54,527 bases of DNA from Seminavis robusta. Its lineage: Eukaryota > Bacillariophyta > Bacillariophyceae > Naviculales > Naviculaceae. Below are positions 27,488 to 40,160 of this stretch, piece after piece. The translations under genes and the position numbers were made by a program. How positions within the stretch are numbered: position 1 is the first letter of the stretch; every line of letters begins with the position of its first letter. Location of the stretch: positions 1 to 54,527 of the forward strand of contig CAICTM010000656.1 of assembly GCA_903772945.1 (NCBI GenBank), written 5' to 3'. The notes under the pieces were generated by a model, which saw only the letters and a program-made list of their open reading frames with translations, was not told where the DNA came from and searched no databases.

Positions 27488-30400
27488 TCAAGGGGAGGAA
27501 GAAAGCTTTATCGACACTAGAGCAACATTCTTGACAGCCTTGGAGCAGAGAGGGTGCAGCGTTCTCGTCGTCACCCTGTAAAGAAGAAAAGTGATGGTCA
27601 GAAATCATGTTCGTGAAACTTGAAAATCGCAACGTCAGTCGCCAGAGCTTACCTAAATGCACCAGCTTGCGGATTTGCTTCGACTCTCACCAGGCAACCC
27701 ACATTGATGTTGTTTCCGTTCATGTCTTTGGCGCCAGTCCTGAAAGTAGCTGCTCCGGAGACCGTCCAAGGAGTGGGATCGCAACCTTGACACCTTCCAA
27801 ACTTGAGGCCTTCTGTCACAATTCGGGAGATGCGTGTCATGTATTCCTCGTCAATAGTGGGGGCGTTTGCCGGTGCCTTCACGACTTCTTGACACTCACG
27901 GTCCTGCCCCTCGAGGCTCTTCCATCTCTGCATAAATGCCGCTGGTTCAAGCGTCACTGGTTCCATGAAACAGGTAGCAACCACAGGCAAACGCAATGGA
28001 TACTCGTGGAGTTCCCCCTCCTCGGTTTCGAATACAACCCTCATGGCCGGAGCGTCGTCAAAAGGCGCCGTGACTTCTACTAACAGAAGAAGCTTAGCCT
28101 GAGTTCGAACAGCGACGGTGCACCCACCATTCTCGTCTTCATCTAGCAAGCCCTGTGTTCCTTGCTTCTGAACCTTGAGATGCTCCACATCTTCCACAAT
28201 TGCCCGGAAATGAAACAGAGGCTTCTTGCTGAGGTTTCCGAAAAAGACCGATATACGTCCTTGCGCCCCAACATATTCTTGCTTGACACCGACCTGGAGC
28301 ACCGCATTCTCGAACAATACACCAGACGGAGATGTACAGAGGTTGGAGAAAGCTTTGCGCATTGCCGGAATAACTTCTCTCGGGATGCCAACTTTTTGGG
28401 TGCGATCTTTTGGTCTGTTCGTGCCGGGACTACCGTCTGAGAAAAGCGGGCGGATGTTAGAATTGAAACATAATAAAGACAATTTAGTGCTCGTTGCATC
28501 TTTCGTCTTACCGCTCATCGGACTGACGGGATCATCCTCAATTGGCCCCACGTCGTCTGCTTTGGCCTGTGCCTGAACTTCTTCCACGGCCCTAGCGGCG
28601 GCTTTGCTCTGGGCAGCTCGTTCGCGTTGAGCAGCACTTGGTCTAGCTGCCTTGACAACAGCAGCGCTATCATCTCCTTCCTTATCACGAAGGCGTTGCT
28701 CCAGAGCGCTTTGTTTGTTATCCTCAAATGGCGGCATCTCTCTGAGAAGATCTTCCACGGCTTCGGGACTGAACGCTTCCCGCATCGATGCATACTCGGC
28801 CGCACGCTGCTGGATTTCTACATCAACGCTATTCTTGCACCGAGCAAAGACAGGGGCAACCAAAGGTCGGCACTCTTCGTACAGATTGGCAAGTTTTGCG
28901 TAAGTGCTGGTAAGGATTGCTCGCGTCTGATATTCCGAGGTTGCCCAATGCTGATGCAAGATCCGGAACTGTTCCTCTCCGCTCATGCCAGGCCTTTCCG
29001 CAATCAGAAACCCAAATTCTCCAAGGACATATGCTGCCACCCTGACAGCTGTTTCATGGCACCGCCGAGGACTTGCGGCCACCAAGAGTGTTGCGGCGGT
29101 GTATGCCTGTAAATCACCTTGTGGATGATTGGTGACGATTTGGACGACACGGTGCCAAATGGCATCACTGACGTGATCCCCACTAATAGAGATGAGCTTC
29201 AAAATAGTGTCGACGTACCAACGCAGATCCGTTGCATATTTTTCCGCCAAGATTGCAATCTTCAGCACCATTTCTTCCCTGATGGCAGCGTCGGCCAATA
29301 CAAGATGGGCAACAAGCTCGTCAACAATCCGTTCGGCATTGTCCGTGTCGCACATGACAAATAAAAGGTCCAAGGCCCTGCGACGGACACTAATATCCGC
29401 ATCCTTCAGCGACACCAGAACGGTTGCCTGATGTTTCTTAATGGACTCGGCACTTCCTTCCAGCTGAGCGAGTTTGGCCATGGTGAGCAATCCAAGGTAC
29501 CGAATGTTTGGTTCGCGCACCGAAATAAATTTCCCAAGGAGTTTCATGGCTCCATCTCTCAAATGATCGGGTCCCGACGATCCCCAGGTGACAATGAGGT
29601 TGACCGCTTCAAACAGAACAGCATGGTCCGCATTGGACTTGTTAATTGAATCCGAAACGTCTGTTTCAGTAAGGATCTTGGATACAATACTGGTGAGTTG
29701 GGTAATGTGAGCAGCATTGTCCGCCGCCGTTTCTTTGCCATTTCCGTTTTTGGGAGTTTGCACCAGTGATGTGGGGTAGAGTTGCAAGAACTTGAGTAGT
29801 TTGATCTGAAGCCAAGGACTGGGCGTCCGGTAGTAAAGATACTCTCGTGCACAAGCTTTTTTGAGGACGAGCATTCCTAGGATGTGTACGACGTATGGGA
29901 TGAGACTTTCGTAGTCATCGGGAATTTGCGAGGCGAGCCCATATAGTAGACTCATGGCACTGGTTAAAACACCCAAGTGGCGATCTTGCAAGAGTTGAGC
30001 GACCTGAGGGGCAAATTCTCTGCCAGCGACGACTTTGGGACTGGTTCGTACTAGGCGTAGGAGACAGAGAGCAGCTTTTTTCTTGACGTTTGGAGTGGAA
30101 GATTTGGCCACCAAAGTTTGCTGGACCTCCGAGTGGAGCGCCTGAATCAATTCGAGTCCAATAATGTTGGCAATGGAGCAAAGCGCCAATGACTGTCCCG
30201 CGTCAGGAGGAGCGCTATTTTTCTTTTCCGAGGTTGACGGAGTGGTCAAGTCCTTGCGAATAGTGCTAAGGACCGTGTTGACCATGGGGTCATCTCCACG
30301 CAGTAACAGACTGAGAGCGGTGTAACCGACATGTTTTTCCGAATACTTGTTGGATCTCACTAGCACCATCACTTCAGCGTGCCCAAAATCTACATCATAT

Positions 30401-30849
30401 CCCAAGACGTGAATGTACACCAACTTCCACACGTATTTTTTCCTTTGGTAGGATGACAGCGCCGGATTCGAGCCATCTTCGGCCACCTTTCCTCCTTTGG
30501 GTGTAAATTGCTTTCGAATATTTGCGAGTTCCTTGTCCACTCGCTTTGTCTCTTCTTCCTGTAGGTAACAAACAAGGGAGAACTAGTGTCAATTAAAGGT
30601 TCATCTCCGCAACAACTACTAGACTACCAGTAGTACTGGACCATTCCACAGCATCATTCTATTCTCCAATGACAAATGACGACTCTTTGCCGGCGTGCCA
30701 TCATCCCAGCCGTGGAACGATGCATTGCTTTTATTGCACCACATGGACGCCACACACAGACATGTCTCAGGCATGCACCCACTCACCTTACTCTTCGCAT
30801 TGCGAAGATCGGAGATAAAGTTTTGAAGTCCTCTCGCCTGTGATGCCAT
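27488..30849 (-). CDS. AP-2 complex alpha subunit (alpha adaptin), 993 aa
   Basis: Four exons, 30849-30787, 30558-28512, 28436-27653 and 27575-27488, keep frame (2,982 nt with stop). The start MASQARGLQNFISDLRNAKS is typical of alpha adaptins, as is KELANIRKQF followed by YVWKLVYIHVLGYDVDFGH. HEAT-like helical repeats form the trunk to about residue 620. A hinge rich in alanine, lysine and aspartate follows (SAAQRERAAQSKAAARA). The rest forms the ear: NAVLQVGVKQEY, then a platform domain ending NVGCLVRVEANPQAG and, in the last exon, FRVTTRT. AP-2 recruits clathrin and cargo at the plasma membrane during endocytosis, and alpha contacts PI(4,5)P2. Length is normal for the family. The third intron, 28511-28437, is 75 nt and has no stop in frame, so its retention would add 25 residues in the hinge. 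Confidence 0.93.
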
Positions 30850-31921
30850 GGTCGAATGACAAACTGGCTAGCTACTGTACAACAAACAAACAAGTGCTAT
30901 GGAGGCACTCAGTCGATCCACCGCCAGATTGGCTCCGAGGCAATGATGATGAGACATCCATCGAAGTGGACCGACAATAAGAAACTCTGGCGCCAGACCG
31001 TTCTCGGATCGTGCCAGCATGCCATACCAGAGACAGCATTGGCAGGCGAGGGTTAAGGTTTCTTTAATTAATTAAATAAAAAAATGCCCAGCCTCGGGCA
31101 AAATCTAGCTTGCCGTATGTTAGGAAATAGATTGATATTTTTACCAAAAATACAGTATATTGGAAATGACCAAAACAAAAGATTTCAGCCAGTTCTGATT
31201 TCTCCAAAGCATGCCACACCGGTACCAGTACATCCCTTGTTGTCTGACAACAACTGTTTTCGAAAACGATTATTTGAGCTTTGCTTAGTTTGGCCTTGAT
31301 CTGAGCGTGAAGATGGTGTGCTTGGATTATGGCAACAAGTGATTGAACTAAGTAGACTGCCAAATGGCGAACCATGGTACCGGTACTGTACTTTGAGGGT
31401 GGCCTAGCTAGCTAGCTAGCTAGTAGCTAGCTACAGTAGGGGAAGCATTCAAAGTAAAGAGTGCCGCGCAAGAGCAACTTTGCCCAACCATTTTTTCCCT
31501 TTCTTTTTTGAAATGGTCCAAATTGGTGGCACCTGTAGGCCAGCAAAAGACTTGCAATCTACTTGTCAAATGATCGGTACAAATTTCCGTACCGTTCGCC
31601 TACCGTTACGTATTGGAAACTGGCGTCGAGACAGAATGATACATGTCACCTCTGAGAGAATTCCAGATACCAATAAGACGGCTAGCTAGCCTTTATGTAC
31701 ATGTACCGGAAGCTGCTAGAGTGCAGTAGCGAGTGACAGCCGTTTCCTATGCAGTACTTTGCTTCTGCTTAGCTAGCTATGCATAGTTGTGATTCTCGCG
31801 CCACCCGGCCTGGAACAGCATGTTTTCATAGCACCGCAACGCAACGCACCGCACCCCACCGATCCATGGTACCGGTACTGGTACCTCTATTCATAAGATA
31901 TTGCTAACGGTACATTCAGAG
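30850..31921. other. Intergenic region with CTAG microsatellite
   Basis: No gene is supported. Upstream signals of the adaptin gene should lie at its left edge. A run of CTAG/GCTA units spans about 31405-31433, and GGTACCGGTAC words occur at 31374-31388 and 31866-31890. Confidence 0.4.
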
Positions 31922-34386
31922 CTACCAAGGGAGGGCGTATTCATCCTTGGGCTTGGGCATTGCGGCCGCTTTTAGCTTGATGTCGTTTCGTCGTTTCAGT
32001 AGCTGCTGACACTTTGCCAATATCGCCGCTTCCGCAACAGCTCGTTGACTCTTGGCTTTCGTTCTCGCGTTGAACGCGCCTGCTACAGCTTCAAGGAAAC
32101 TTGATCTCGCATTGTTGGCACTGCTCAAGCGAAGCAGATCCTCCGACATTCGTTGGATTACATCTTCAAGCGACGAGACACTGTTCACGTCGGGGTTCGT
32201 GGTGGATTTCGCTCCCTCTGAAAAGTCACTAAAGCACACATCTTCATCCAAAAGACCAGCTTTGCAAAGATGGATAAACGCTCACTCCTCGAGCGTCAGC
32301 CCCGAGAGATCCACGAGTTTCGTATTGTACTGGATGGAAGGGTCCAAAATGTCATCAACATTGTCGTCATCATCCAAGATACTGTCGTCCTCGTCGTCAC
32401 TGTCTCCTTCGTCATCTGACATTACTTCAACCAGAAGAGACTGTAATCCTTCAAACACACTCTTTTGCCCTTTGCATTTCTCTCGTACCACCTTGGGAGT
32501 GCTGCTTCGGGTAATCTCTCGTTGGAAACTGTACTTCACCTCTGGCGACCAGACAGACCTCAATGTATCCTTCAATGACTCATCTGTGAAAGCTGAAAAG
32601 TACCCTGCCTTGTCGATGTATTGCCACATAGTTGCCGTGTGGATGAGCGGGACGTCATCTTTTTCCACCGTACTCTTCAGATCAGCATGCCTTCGTTCAA
32701 TTGCCTGACAACGGGCTATCGTGCTGCTAATGCACGCTGCCTCTAGCTCCTTGGCCGTAAGGGCGACATCATCCGCCACCAACTGCCTCCACTTTCCGGG
32801 TCTTTGTGTCATGTAGGTCTTCCACAAATCTTCCTTGTCTGCGATGGGTACCGGAACTGCGTTGGCGTTGGCCACGGTCGAAGGATCCAAGATAGAACTT
32901 TTTCGCTTCTTCGTTGTTTTCTTTTCTTTGCTATGCTCAGGTGCCAAAGATGAACCACTAATGACTGATTTGGGCAAGATGGCAAAGAGAGGTGGGTTCA
33001 GTTTGGACTCCTTAAAGCCACTGAACTTGATCTTGACCTTCACAAGAGGAGCTTTCAAGCCAGCAAACACAGACTCGACGGCTACGGTTTCTTTCTGCTT
33101 CTTCTGGGGATCCGATAAGCCATATGTTGCTGCATATTCCTGCTCTGTGAAATTGCCCTTGCATCTTGTCCATATTTTGCAGATTCTGATTGAGAAAGTC
33201 GTATTGACGCTTTAGAAGAGCCGCCACAGAGAACAAGTCCGATGCTAGTTTGCCCTTTTCCATCCCTGCTACCATTTTTCTCAACGAGTATATGGCATTG
33301 GACATGGCTGTCTTTTTGAATTCAGCAGATTGAGTTAGTCCTCCTGAAGAGATTTGATCCTTTAGGGTGTCCATCATAAGCTGAAAGATATTTTCTGTTT
33401 CTGCCACTGTTGTGTCGTGTTGTTATTCTTTGGAACATTGGTGGTGTTGATGTAACTCGAGAAGGAAGCGTGAATTTTATCAATGACGGGATACTGCTTT
33501 CGATTCTTGAGTGAAGGTTCTGGAGGCAGTGCTGGCATGAAGGGGTAGAATAGTCCACTGGAAGCTGACAACCCACAATATGTTGCCTGTGGATGAGGAG
33601 GAGCAAAAGGTGCTGGTTTTTCTGGAACAAGAGGCACTGGAGCCACAGGCGCACTTTGCGTTGTTGTTCCTGTTGCTGTTATAGTTGTGGTGCTGGGCTT
33701 TTTGTTCTTCTTCTTCTCGCCAAGGCTTGTTGATGAGGCTGATGAGACCATTCCTGACGGAGGTGGCTTACTTATTGCGAGCTTGCTCTTCGCCTTTTGT
33801 TGGCTTTCTGATTTAGACCTTGACAAGGGAAGAGCAAACTGCCCACGCTTTTGACGCCCACCAAACTGTCCAGCAGCTGCTACATTGCCTTGAGTCATTA
33901 TCGCAGAAGAAGTCGGCCCTGATGAAGAGGCAGCTCGAGCTATTGGCTAGGGTGTTGCTATCTTTGTTTTGCTCTTGGCCTTGACGACTGCCTCCGCCTT
34001 TACTCTTCCTTCTTTGATGTTTTCTTTTTCGTTGTACCGGGCTTTGCAGCTCGCCTCTTCTTCTTCATTGGAGCTTCATCTTCCTCTTCACCTGTGAGAA
34101 CAGTTGCCTTTAACTTCCGTTTCGTCTTTCGACGCTTGGGAGGTTCATCAGGGGCAGGAACTGGCACTGGAGCGGGCCCTGCTTTTTCTTCCTTCGCAGG
34201 CTCAGTTGGAGCAGATGCTTCTGCAGCATTTCCCATGTCAGCAATGTCGCCCATAGGCTCTAGGTCAAGGTCGAGGCCATCGAAAAGGGCATCGCCATCA
34301 TCAGCAAACATGTCATCGATATCCAGGGTATCGAGGCTGTCGATGGTGCCGTCGGCGGGGGCACCACTATTGCTTGTACGGGGCAT
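31922..34386 (-). pseudogene. Disrupted nuclear-protein gene, tentatively ADA3-like
   Basis: Open segments line up in order on the minus strand: 34386-34000 (acidic start, then lysine-rich RRKTKRKLK), 33898-33374 (proline/serine-rich), 33407-33165, about 33165-32282 (reading EQEYAATYGLSDPQKKQKE then VFAGLK and a long acidic run) and 32251-31922 (SLEDVIQRMSEDLLRLSSAN). Joining them needs frame changes near 34005, 33405 and 33165. TAG at about 33948 and TGA at 32284-32282 also interrupt it, and both fit a C-to-T change from CAG or CGA. After the TGA the same frame continues AFIHLCKAGLLDEDV. The short GLLDED segment followed by a helix with LSSANNAR is reminiscent of the C-terminus of ADA3, a histone-acetyltransferase adaptor subunit. 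Very short introns (50-64 nt with weak sites) could explain some breaks. Family assignment is weak. Confidence 0.4.
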
Positions 34387-34704
34387 GGTTCAGCTGTACT
34401 CTGTTTTTGTTGATGGAAGATAAAAGGGGATGAATGTATGATTGTCTCAATATCTGTTCTTTCGAATGTCGAATGCATGTTTTGATGGAGACATGGAGAG
34501 CCACAATCGGCATTCGTCGTCCTATTAATTCCCGATACGATGGTGGGAAAGGGCGTGAGGCTCCATGGAGTTCTCTCAGGATTCTTTCAAGACTGGTCCA
34601 GTCACTGGTCGAGAGCAGCAGCAGTAAAATGAAGCACAATCTCGAGCTCATTTGAATTTCCCGCCACCCAAAGTCAAGACCATGCCAGCGTCGTTGTGGT
34701 TATG
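34387..34704. other. Region between disrupted gene and LTR element A
   Basis: No gene is seen. It would hold the promoter of the minus-strand gene and ends at the target-site duplication GCAG of element A. Confidence 0.4.
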
Positions 34705-34708
34705 GCAG

Positions 34709-35118
34709 TGCACTACGCTAAAAGCTAGTGTAAAGATCTTTCGAGTGTTTTGAGTTTGAGAGAATGAAAGTTATGAGAGAGATTAGAAAGCTATGACTAA
34801 TCAACGAGAGAGATCATCATCAAGGATCGTAGATCTGGCTTCCGCGGGAGACTATAAAGTGTGATAGAGTAGGTTGTGTATAATCCTACGTCTCTCACGA
34901 TCCTAAAACGGAACGCGTGGAAGTTGTCTAGCCTGATCTAGTAGCGTGGAAGTCTCTCCACGCTGCTAAATATCTAGCGATGTTTCATCATCAACCTAGT
35001 ATGACTAGCGCGGTCATGAGAACCCTGTTCAATGACTATTCACGAGGACTAGTCATGAGTCGAACTCAAACCCTATCTAGGATCGAGTCGCGAATAAGGC
35101 TAAGAGCCGTGTATTGCA
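34709..35118 (-). repeat. 3' LTR of element A
   Basis: Closely similar to 38793-39231 over its full length and to the LTRs of element B in reverse orientation. Ends are TGCACTACGC and GTGTATTGCA on the plus strand. Several small deletions explain its shorter length (410 bp against 439 bp). Confidence 0.88.
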
Positions 35119-35205
35119 TTCGCCCCTGACAAGGGTCACAGAAGGCGCGACAGCAGTCGGACAAGGAGAACATATGATTTAAAGTGCGGGGCACTCTCAT
35201 GAGAT

Positions 35206-38200
35206 TTGGATGTAGACATGTGCGTCGCACGATGGCAATCCTACAAGGGGATCAGGCCTTGTATGGGTGTATATACCTTATGTTCCAGTCTGGTAGACTG
35301 TGCCGCCGTTGGCGGTAGCATGTTGGAGCCGTACAGTGCCATTGTCATTGACTCGGTCTATAGTGTAAGGACCTTTGTACTTTGGCTGACCGTACTTGCG
35401 GTGCTGATACTGTTGAATCATCACAGTATCGTTGACATTGTATTGATGAGGACACGCGTTGCGTTTTCCCTATCGTTGTTTTGTTGGATTAGTCGTTGGC
35501 GACGTTCCTTAATGTACTTCCAGTTGGCTTCGAACCGGACGTTGTGAATCGCGTCACGATTGAACACGAGCTGTGCGGGCGTTGCACGCAAGGTGTATGA
35601 ATCGTGGCATTCATTGCAAAGCGAACCGCCGTGAGGACTCCATCCAGGATCCATTCACGAGGTCGTCTTGGCACTTGATGTTTGAACAGCGATCAAGTTA
35701 GTATGGTTTGATGAGCACGCTTCGACCATAGAGTTGGCTTGAGGGTTACGCGTGGTGATGAACTTGCGACGAAGTCCATATTCATCCCGGAGTGTCTTTT
35801 CGACCTCTGCGCGGAACTCACGTCCTCTATCCATGATAACCTCAGCAGGCCATGGATACCGAGTAAGCCACGTTTGTTCTAGGACGATGGCTACTTCGTC
35901 TGCTGCTTTGAGCAGATCTCTGCAATCTCGAACCATCGTTACGGGATCAATCATTGTCAAGCAATGAAGTGTGCAGGAATTCTTTTTTTTGGATCCCCGA
36001 CTTGTAAGGGCCTATCAGGTCAATACATAGTCTTTCCCAAGGGATCTCCTCGCAAGTCTTTGGAGGCATCAATCCCAGCTTACGGTCTTGGGTTGTTCAT
36101 CTGCAGCTTGGCAACGCTGACATACGGCCTGCACAGTCCTGCGCAGACCTTTCCAGGTGTAGTGTTGGCTGATGGTTAGTTCCGTGCGAGTCTCGCCAGG
36201 ATGCATCAGCACACCATGGTACCATTCAACTAGCTTTTTCTGCATAGTTTTAGGTACGACGATTTTCTCGTCTTTAACTACTAAGTCGTAGGACTTATCC
36301 CCTCTGGGAAAGATTGCTTCTTGTAGTCGTTTGGCTTGTCCCTGAGGAGCTTCTTGATATCGTTGTCGTCTTTCTGACGATGTTCGATCTCGGGGAACGA
36401 GAGAGGGAACTCGCTAGGGAAGTCCTCTTCGTCTGCAGCCATGAGTTCAGCGATCTCGCTGGCGTCCATCTGTTCTGAAGAACCGTCGTTGTTGGAGATG
36501 TTAAGTCTCGACAACGCATAGCGACGATGTTCTGTTCGCCTTGATGTACCGTAGTTCAGGGCCGTATTCTTCCAGAATAAGGCGCCATCGCATTACGCGA
36601 TCGGTATTGAAGTTCTTACATGTAAATTCTTTGTCCGTATGTACAACATATCTTCTGTCCAGAAGAATGTTACGGAACTTCTTTACAGTTTCTACGATAC
36701 TGAGAGTTCCTTCTCGTATGTGTAACGTGTTTGAGCGGGTTGAGCTTCCTGCTGTAGAACGCGATAGGTTTTCCTTCTGGGAAATTACTGCACCTAGTTG
36801 AGTATCACTTGCATCCGTGTGGATAACGAATGTATCGTTGAAGTCAGGGTAGGCGAGCAAGGTTTCTTTGCTGATGATCTTCTTCATCTGGCTAAAGGCC
36901 TTGTCGTGTTCGCTTCCCATTTCCACTTCGTTGTTTTGGAAGTCAACGAAGCGAGTGGGGCCAGTACATGTGATCGTCTAATCCACATGTCTCGATAGTA
37001 GTTCACTAGTCCAATGAATCTACGGAGTTCCTTTCTGTTGGTAGGAGGAGCGATATTCTTGATCGCGTCTATTTTCTTGGTTATAGGTTGGATCCCTTCT
37101 CGAGTAATCCAGTAACCTAGGTACTCAAGTTCTCTCTTGCGAAGAAGGACTTGGTAGCATTGATCTTAAGTCCGGCTTCTCGAAGCCTTCGGAGAACTTC
37201 ATCCAACTTTTCAACGTGATCTGCTAGATCGCCGTTAGTTAGGATGAGTAGATCATCAATGTATGCACGGACGTATCTAGGTCTGCATTAGTGTTCATCT
37301 TCTCTTGGAAGATGACGGACTATACATAGGCCATTGCAACCTCTGGTACTCGTACTTTCCCCGGGAGTACGATGGTACAGAGTTGTTCGAGTGAGGTGAC
37401 AGTGATGTGATAGTATCCCAGTTCAGGTCTAGACTAGTGCGTACTTGAATCCGTCTAGGTTCAAGAGCATGTCCTGTATTTTTGGGATGGATAAGCTTCC
37501 GCTTAATCTTTGTTACAGTTCCCGGAAATCAGAGATGAATCGTACAGATCCCATTCTTTCTTGGGAATGATAAATGTTGTGCCCCACTCGGAACGGTTTC
37601 TTTTGAGTACTCCTGCCTCGCAGAGACGTTCAACTCCTTTTAAGAGTGTTGGTATGACCGTGGAATAGGATAAGCTCTGGCATGATAGGGTTTAGCATCA
37701 GGGAGAAGTTCTACTTCGTAGTCCATCTGCACTTTCCTAAAGTACCATCAATAGGTCAGAGTACTTTTCAGTAAGGAATGAAGCTGTTCCTTCTCTTCCG
37801 TGTTTAATGATCTTGACTTTGGAACCTGCCTTGAAGTCAGTTTGTTCGTATGTTGCTATAAGAATCTTCTTGAGACGATCTGCACTGTCATCAACAGCGG
37901 TAGGATCAGGAATGAAAAAAGTTTTCTTCTTCTGGTGTCGCTTTTTTCATAGGAATAATGCGCCGTCCATTCCACTGACATGGTAGTGAAATCAGAACTT
38001 GATATCTATCAGAGAGAATGTCTTCGACCTATGATCATGTCATACGCCCCAAGTTCTTGTGACGTTAAATCCCACTCGATAATTCTATATTCGTGGAATT
38101 CAGGAACATAAATGCACCTTTGCACTTCTGCTGGTGTTTAATTCATCCTGCAGGGGTAGTCCACATTGTTTGGACCCCTCAAGATCCTTCATGCGTATTT

Positions 38201-38735
38201 CTTAGCATGAGGTTGAGCAATCAAGGTTCGGATGCTCCTGTATCCAGTAGGAACGGAGTGTAACGGGTTTTGTTTTCCCTTTTTCTCGCTTGTTAATCTA
38301 ACATAGACGATGGGTTGAGGTCTCTTGTCTTGCGACGTTTACGAGGTGGTTGGCCACGGACGAGGTAAAATGCTAAATGATCATCAAAGTCTAGTTGAGC
38401 AGCTTTAGGCAATATCTAATTTGCCGTAGAGTTCATCAGTTGCAAACAATTCTTGTTTACTAGTTAGTGAGATATCTTCATCACTTTGGTATGAGAATTC
38501 GGAACATGGTTCCGTTTAGTCATCATCCTGGCCTAATTTCAGATAGATTTCCATCCAAGTATTAAATTATAGAGGAGTAGTCTATTGTCTGATTGGCAAC
38601 ATGGTTGCGAAGTTTGCAAGTGGTTGCACGAGTATCGTCGATTTCGTTTTCTTCGTCATTGTGGACGAGAGGAAGAATGGTTTTGTCACGTAACTGTTTT
38701 CGAAGTTGCGGAACGTCATGCTTTCCTTGAGCCAT
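35206..38735 (-). pseudogene. Gag-Pol remnant of element A
   Basis: Gag starts at ATG 38735 (MAQGKHDVPQLRKQLRDKT). The protease active-site string LLDTGASE is at about 38250-38230. Reverse transcriptase motif C reads YIDDLLIL around 37263-37240. RNase H spans about 36926-36501, with HTDASDTQLGAV. An integrase piece at 35960-35655 has MDRGREF, and NPQANSMVE supplies the catalytic glutamate. The integrase tail near 35440-35290 reads YGQPKYKGPYTIDRVN. Frames shift repeatedly, so no full polyprotein can be made. Domain order places it in the Ty3/gypsy group. Confidence 0.85.
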
Positions 38736-38792
38736 CTTAATGGTGAAGGAATAGATTGAGGGTAGCTGAAGCTATTGTGTTTTGTTACAAAA

Positions 38793-39231
38793 TGCACTAC
38801 GCTAAAAGCTAGTGTAAAGATCTTTCGAGTGTTTTGAGTTTGAGAGAATGAAATTAGAGAGAGATTAGAAAGCTATGAAAATAATCAACGAGAGAGATCA
38901 TCATAAAGGATCGTAGATCTGGTTCCCGCGGGAGACATAAAGTGGGATAGAGTAGTTGTGGTAATAATCCTAGTCTCTCCACGACCTAAAAAGGAACGCG
39001 TGGAAGGTTTGTCTAGCCTGGATCTAGTAGCGTGGAAGTACTCCACGCTGGCTAAATATCTAGAGCGATGTTTCATCATCAACCTAGTATGACTAGCGCG
39101 GTCATTGAGAACTGTCTCAAATGACTATTCACGAGAGATCAGTCATGAGTCGAACTCAAACATATACATGAGTCGAACTCAAACCCTATCTAGGATCGAG
39201 TCGCGAATAAGGCTAAGAGCCGTGTATTGCA
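38793..39231 (-). repeat. 5' LTR of element A
   Basis: This is the promoter-side LTR for the minus-strand element. It contains a local duplication at about 39139-39181 in which the phrase GAGTCGAACTCAAAC appears twice. It is followed by the duplicated target GCAG at 39232-39235. Confidence 0.88.
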
Positions 39232-39507
39232 GCAGCACGGAAGCTGGTATCGGTACCAGTAGCTACTGCTTGGAAGAGTACCAGTATAATCGAGCCATCA
39301 CGAGCTGTCTACTCACACCACAAAGACAGCCAAAACCACACACTTTCAACAAGGAGCACTGCTGCCACTCATTCATCACAACAGCCATGCATTCCCTCCC
39401 AACAAGAGCCATCCCAGAAGCAGCACTGCAGACAGACTTTCCTCCGCGAAAAAGCACAAATGAACCCATTCCCATGGCCTGTTGGTATGGATAGCGTCGA
39501 TGTCATC

Positions 39508-40160
39508 TGGGCCGGACAGAGTGGTTCAAACCGTGCAATAAACGTGGTTAGAAAGAGACTCTGGTGGTGTTTGTGGATAACTACGGCACAGTTGGAATCG
39601 AATCCACAAGCCAAAGGACAAATAGCTCTGATTACTAATAGTGCAACAGACCTGAGGCCATCGACTACAGCAAGTTTCAACAGTTATAACCGGTTCCTTG
39701 CGATCACCAAGAGATTCACCCACTGATCTTGGGGCGGTAAAGCATACCAGGTATCTCCAACCAAGCAAGCAAAAATTTTCTCTTCTATTCTAATACTGCA
39801 AAAAACTGGCAGCTGACACTTGATGCATCTTCAAACTTCTCCAATTTGAGTGTCATGGGCCGAGAAATAACTGCCATCCCATCATGCTAAATAGAACGCG
39901 ACTGACACTTGCAGACTCAGTGTTGGAACCACTGTCGTGACCGAATGAACAACGCCAAGGGCCACAGTGGAAACAATAAGCAAAGTTTTGGTCCTTGCTT
40001 TGGACCTGTGGGCAGCACATCCATGAGCTAAATGACAAATGCACCCAATAACTCTACCATCTACCATTGTCAACAGTGTCAGCCACCATTCCAACAATGT
40101 GGATCCCCCTGCGACCTCAGAAGAAGCTCCTCCATAGTGTTGAGTCTCGCAAAGCCAGCT
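39508..40160. repeat. Dispersed noncoding repeat, copy 2
   Basis: Related to 3948-4180 (see there). Similarity continues in patches up to the insertion point of element B at 40855, for example TTCAATGACTCGAC near 40656. The space between the two LTR elements is therefore mostly older repeat sequence with no gene. Confidence 0.6.

Larger units (their letters stand above)
34705..39235 (-). mobile_element. LTR element A, Ty3/gypsy-type, inserted in minus orientation
   Basis: Two long terminal repeats (34709-35118 and 38793-39231) flank about 3.67 kb that encodes, on the minus strand, Gag, aspartic protease, reverse transcriptase, RNase H and integrase in Ty3/gypsy order. A 4-bp direct repeat GCAG lies at 34705-34708 and 39232-39235 and is the likely target-site duplication. 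The LTR begins TGCA and ends TGCA in element orientation. A purine run AGGGGCGAA precedes the 3' LTR and could prime plus-strand synthesis. Many frame breaks make it inactive, although protease, RT and integrase signature residues are still readable. Confidence 0.88.

Noticed and set aside
28627..29112. 161-codon plus-strand frame
   Set aside because: It is antisense to the alpha adaptin exon, which is strongly supported.
31922..32284. TGA as selenocysteine
   Set aside because: The neighbouring sequence is a helical nuclear-type protein, no SECIS-like structure was noticed, and other breaks exist in the same gene.
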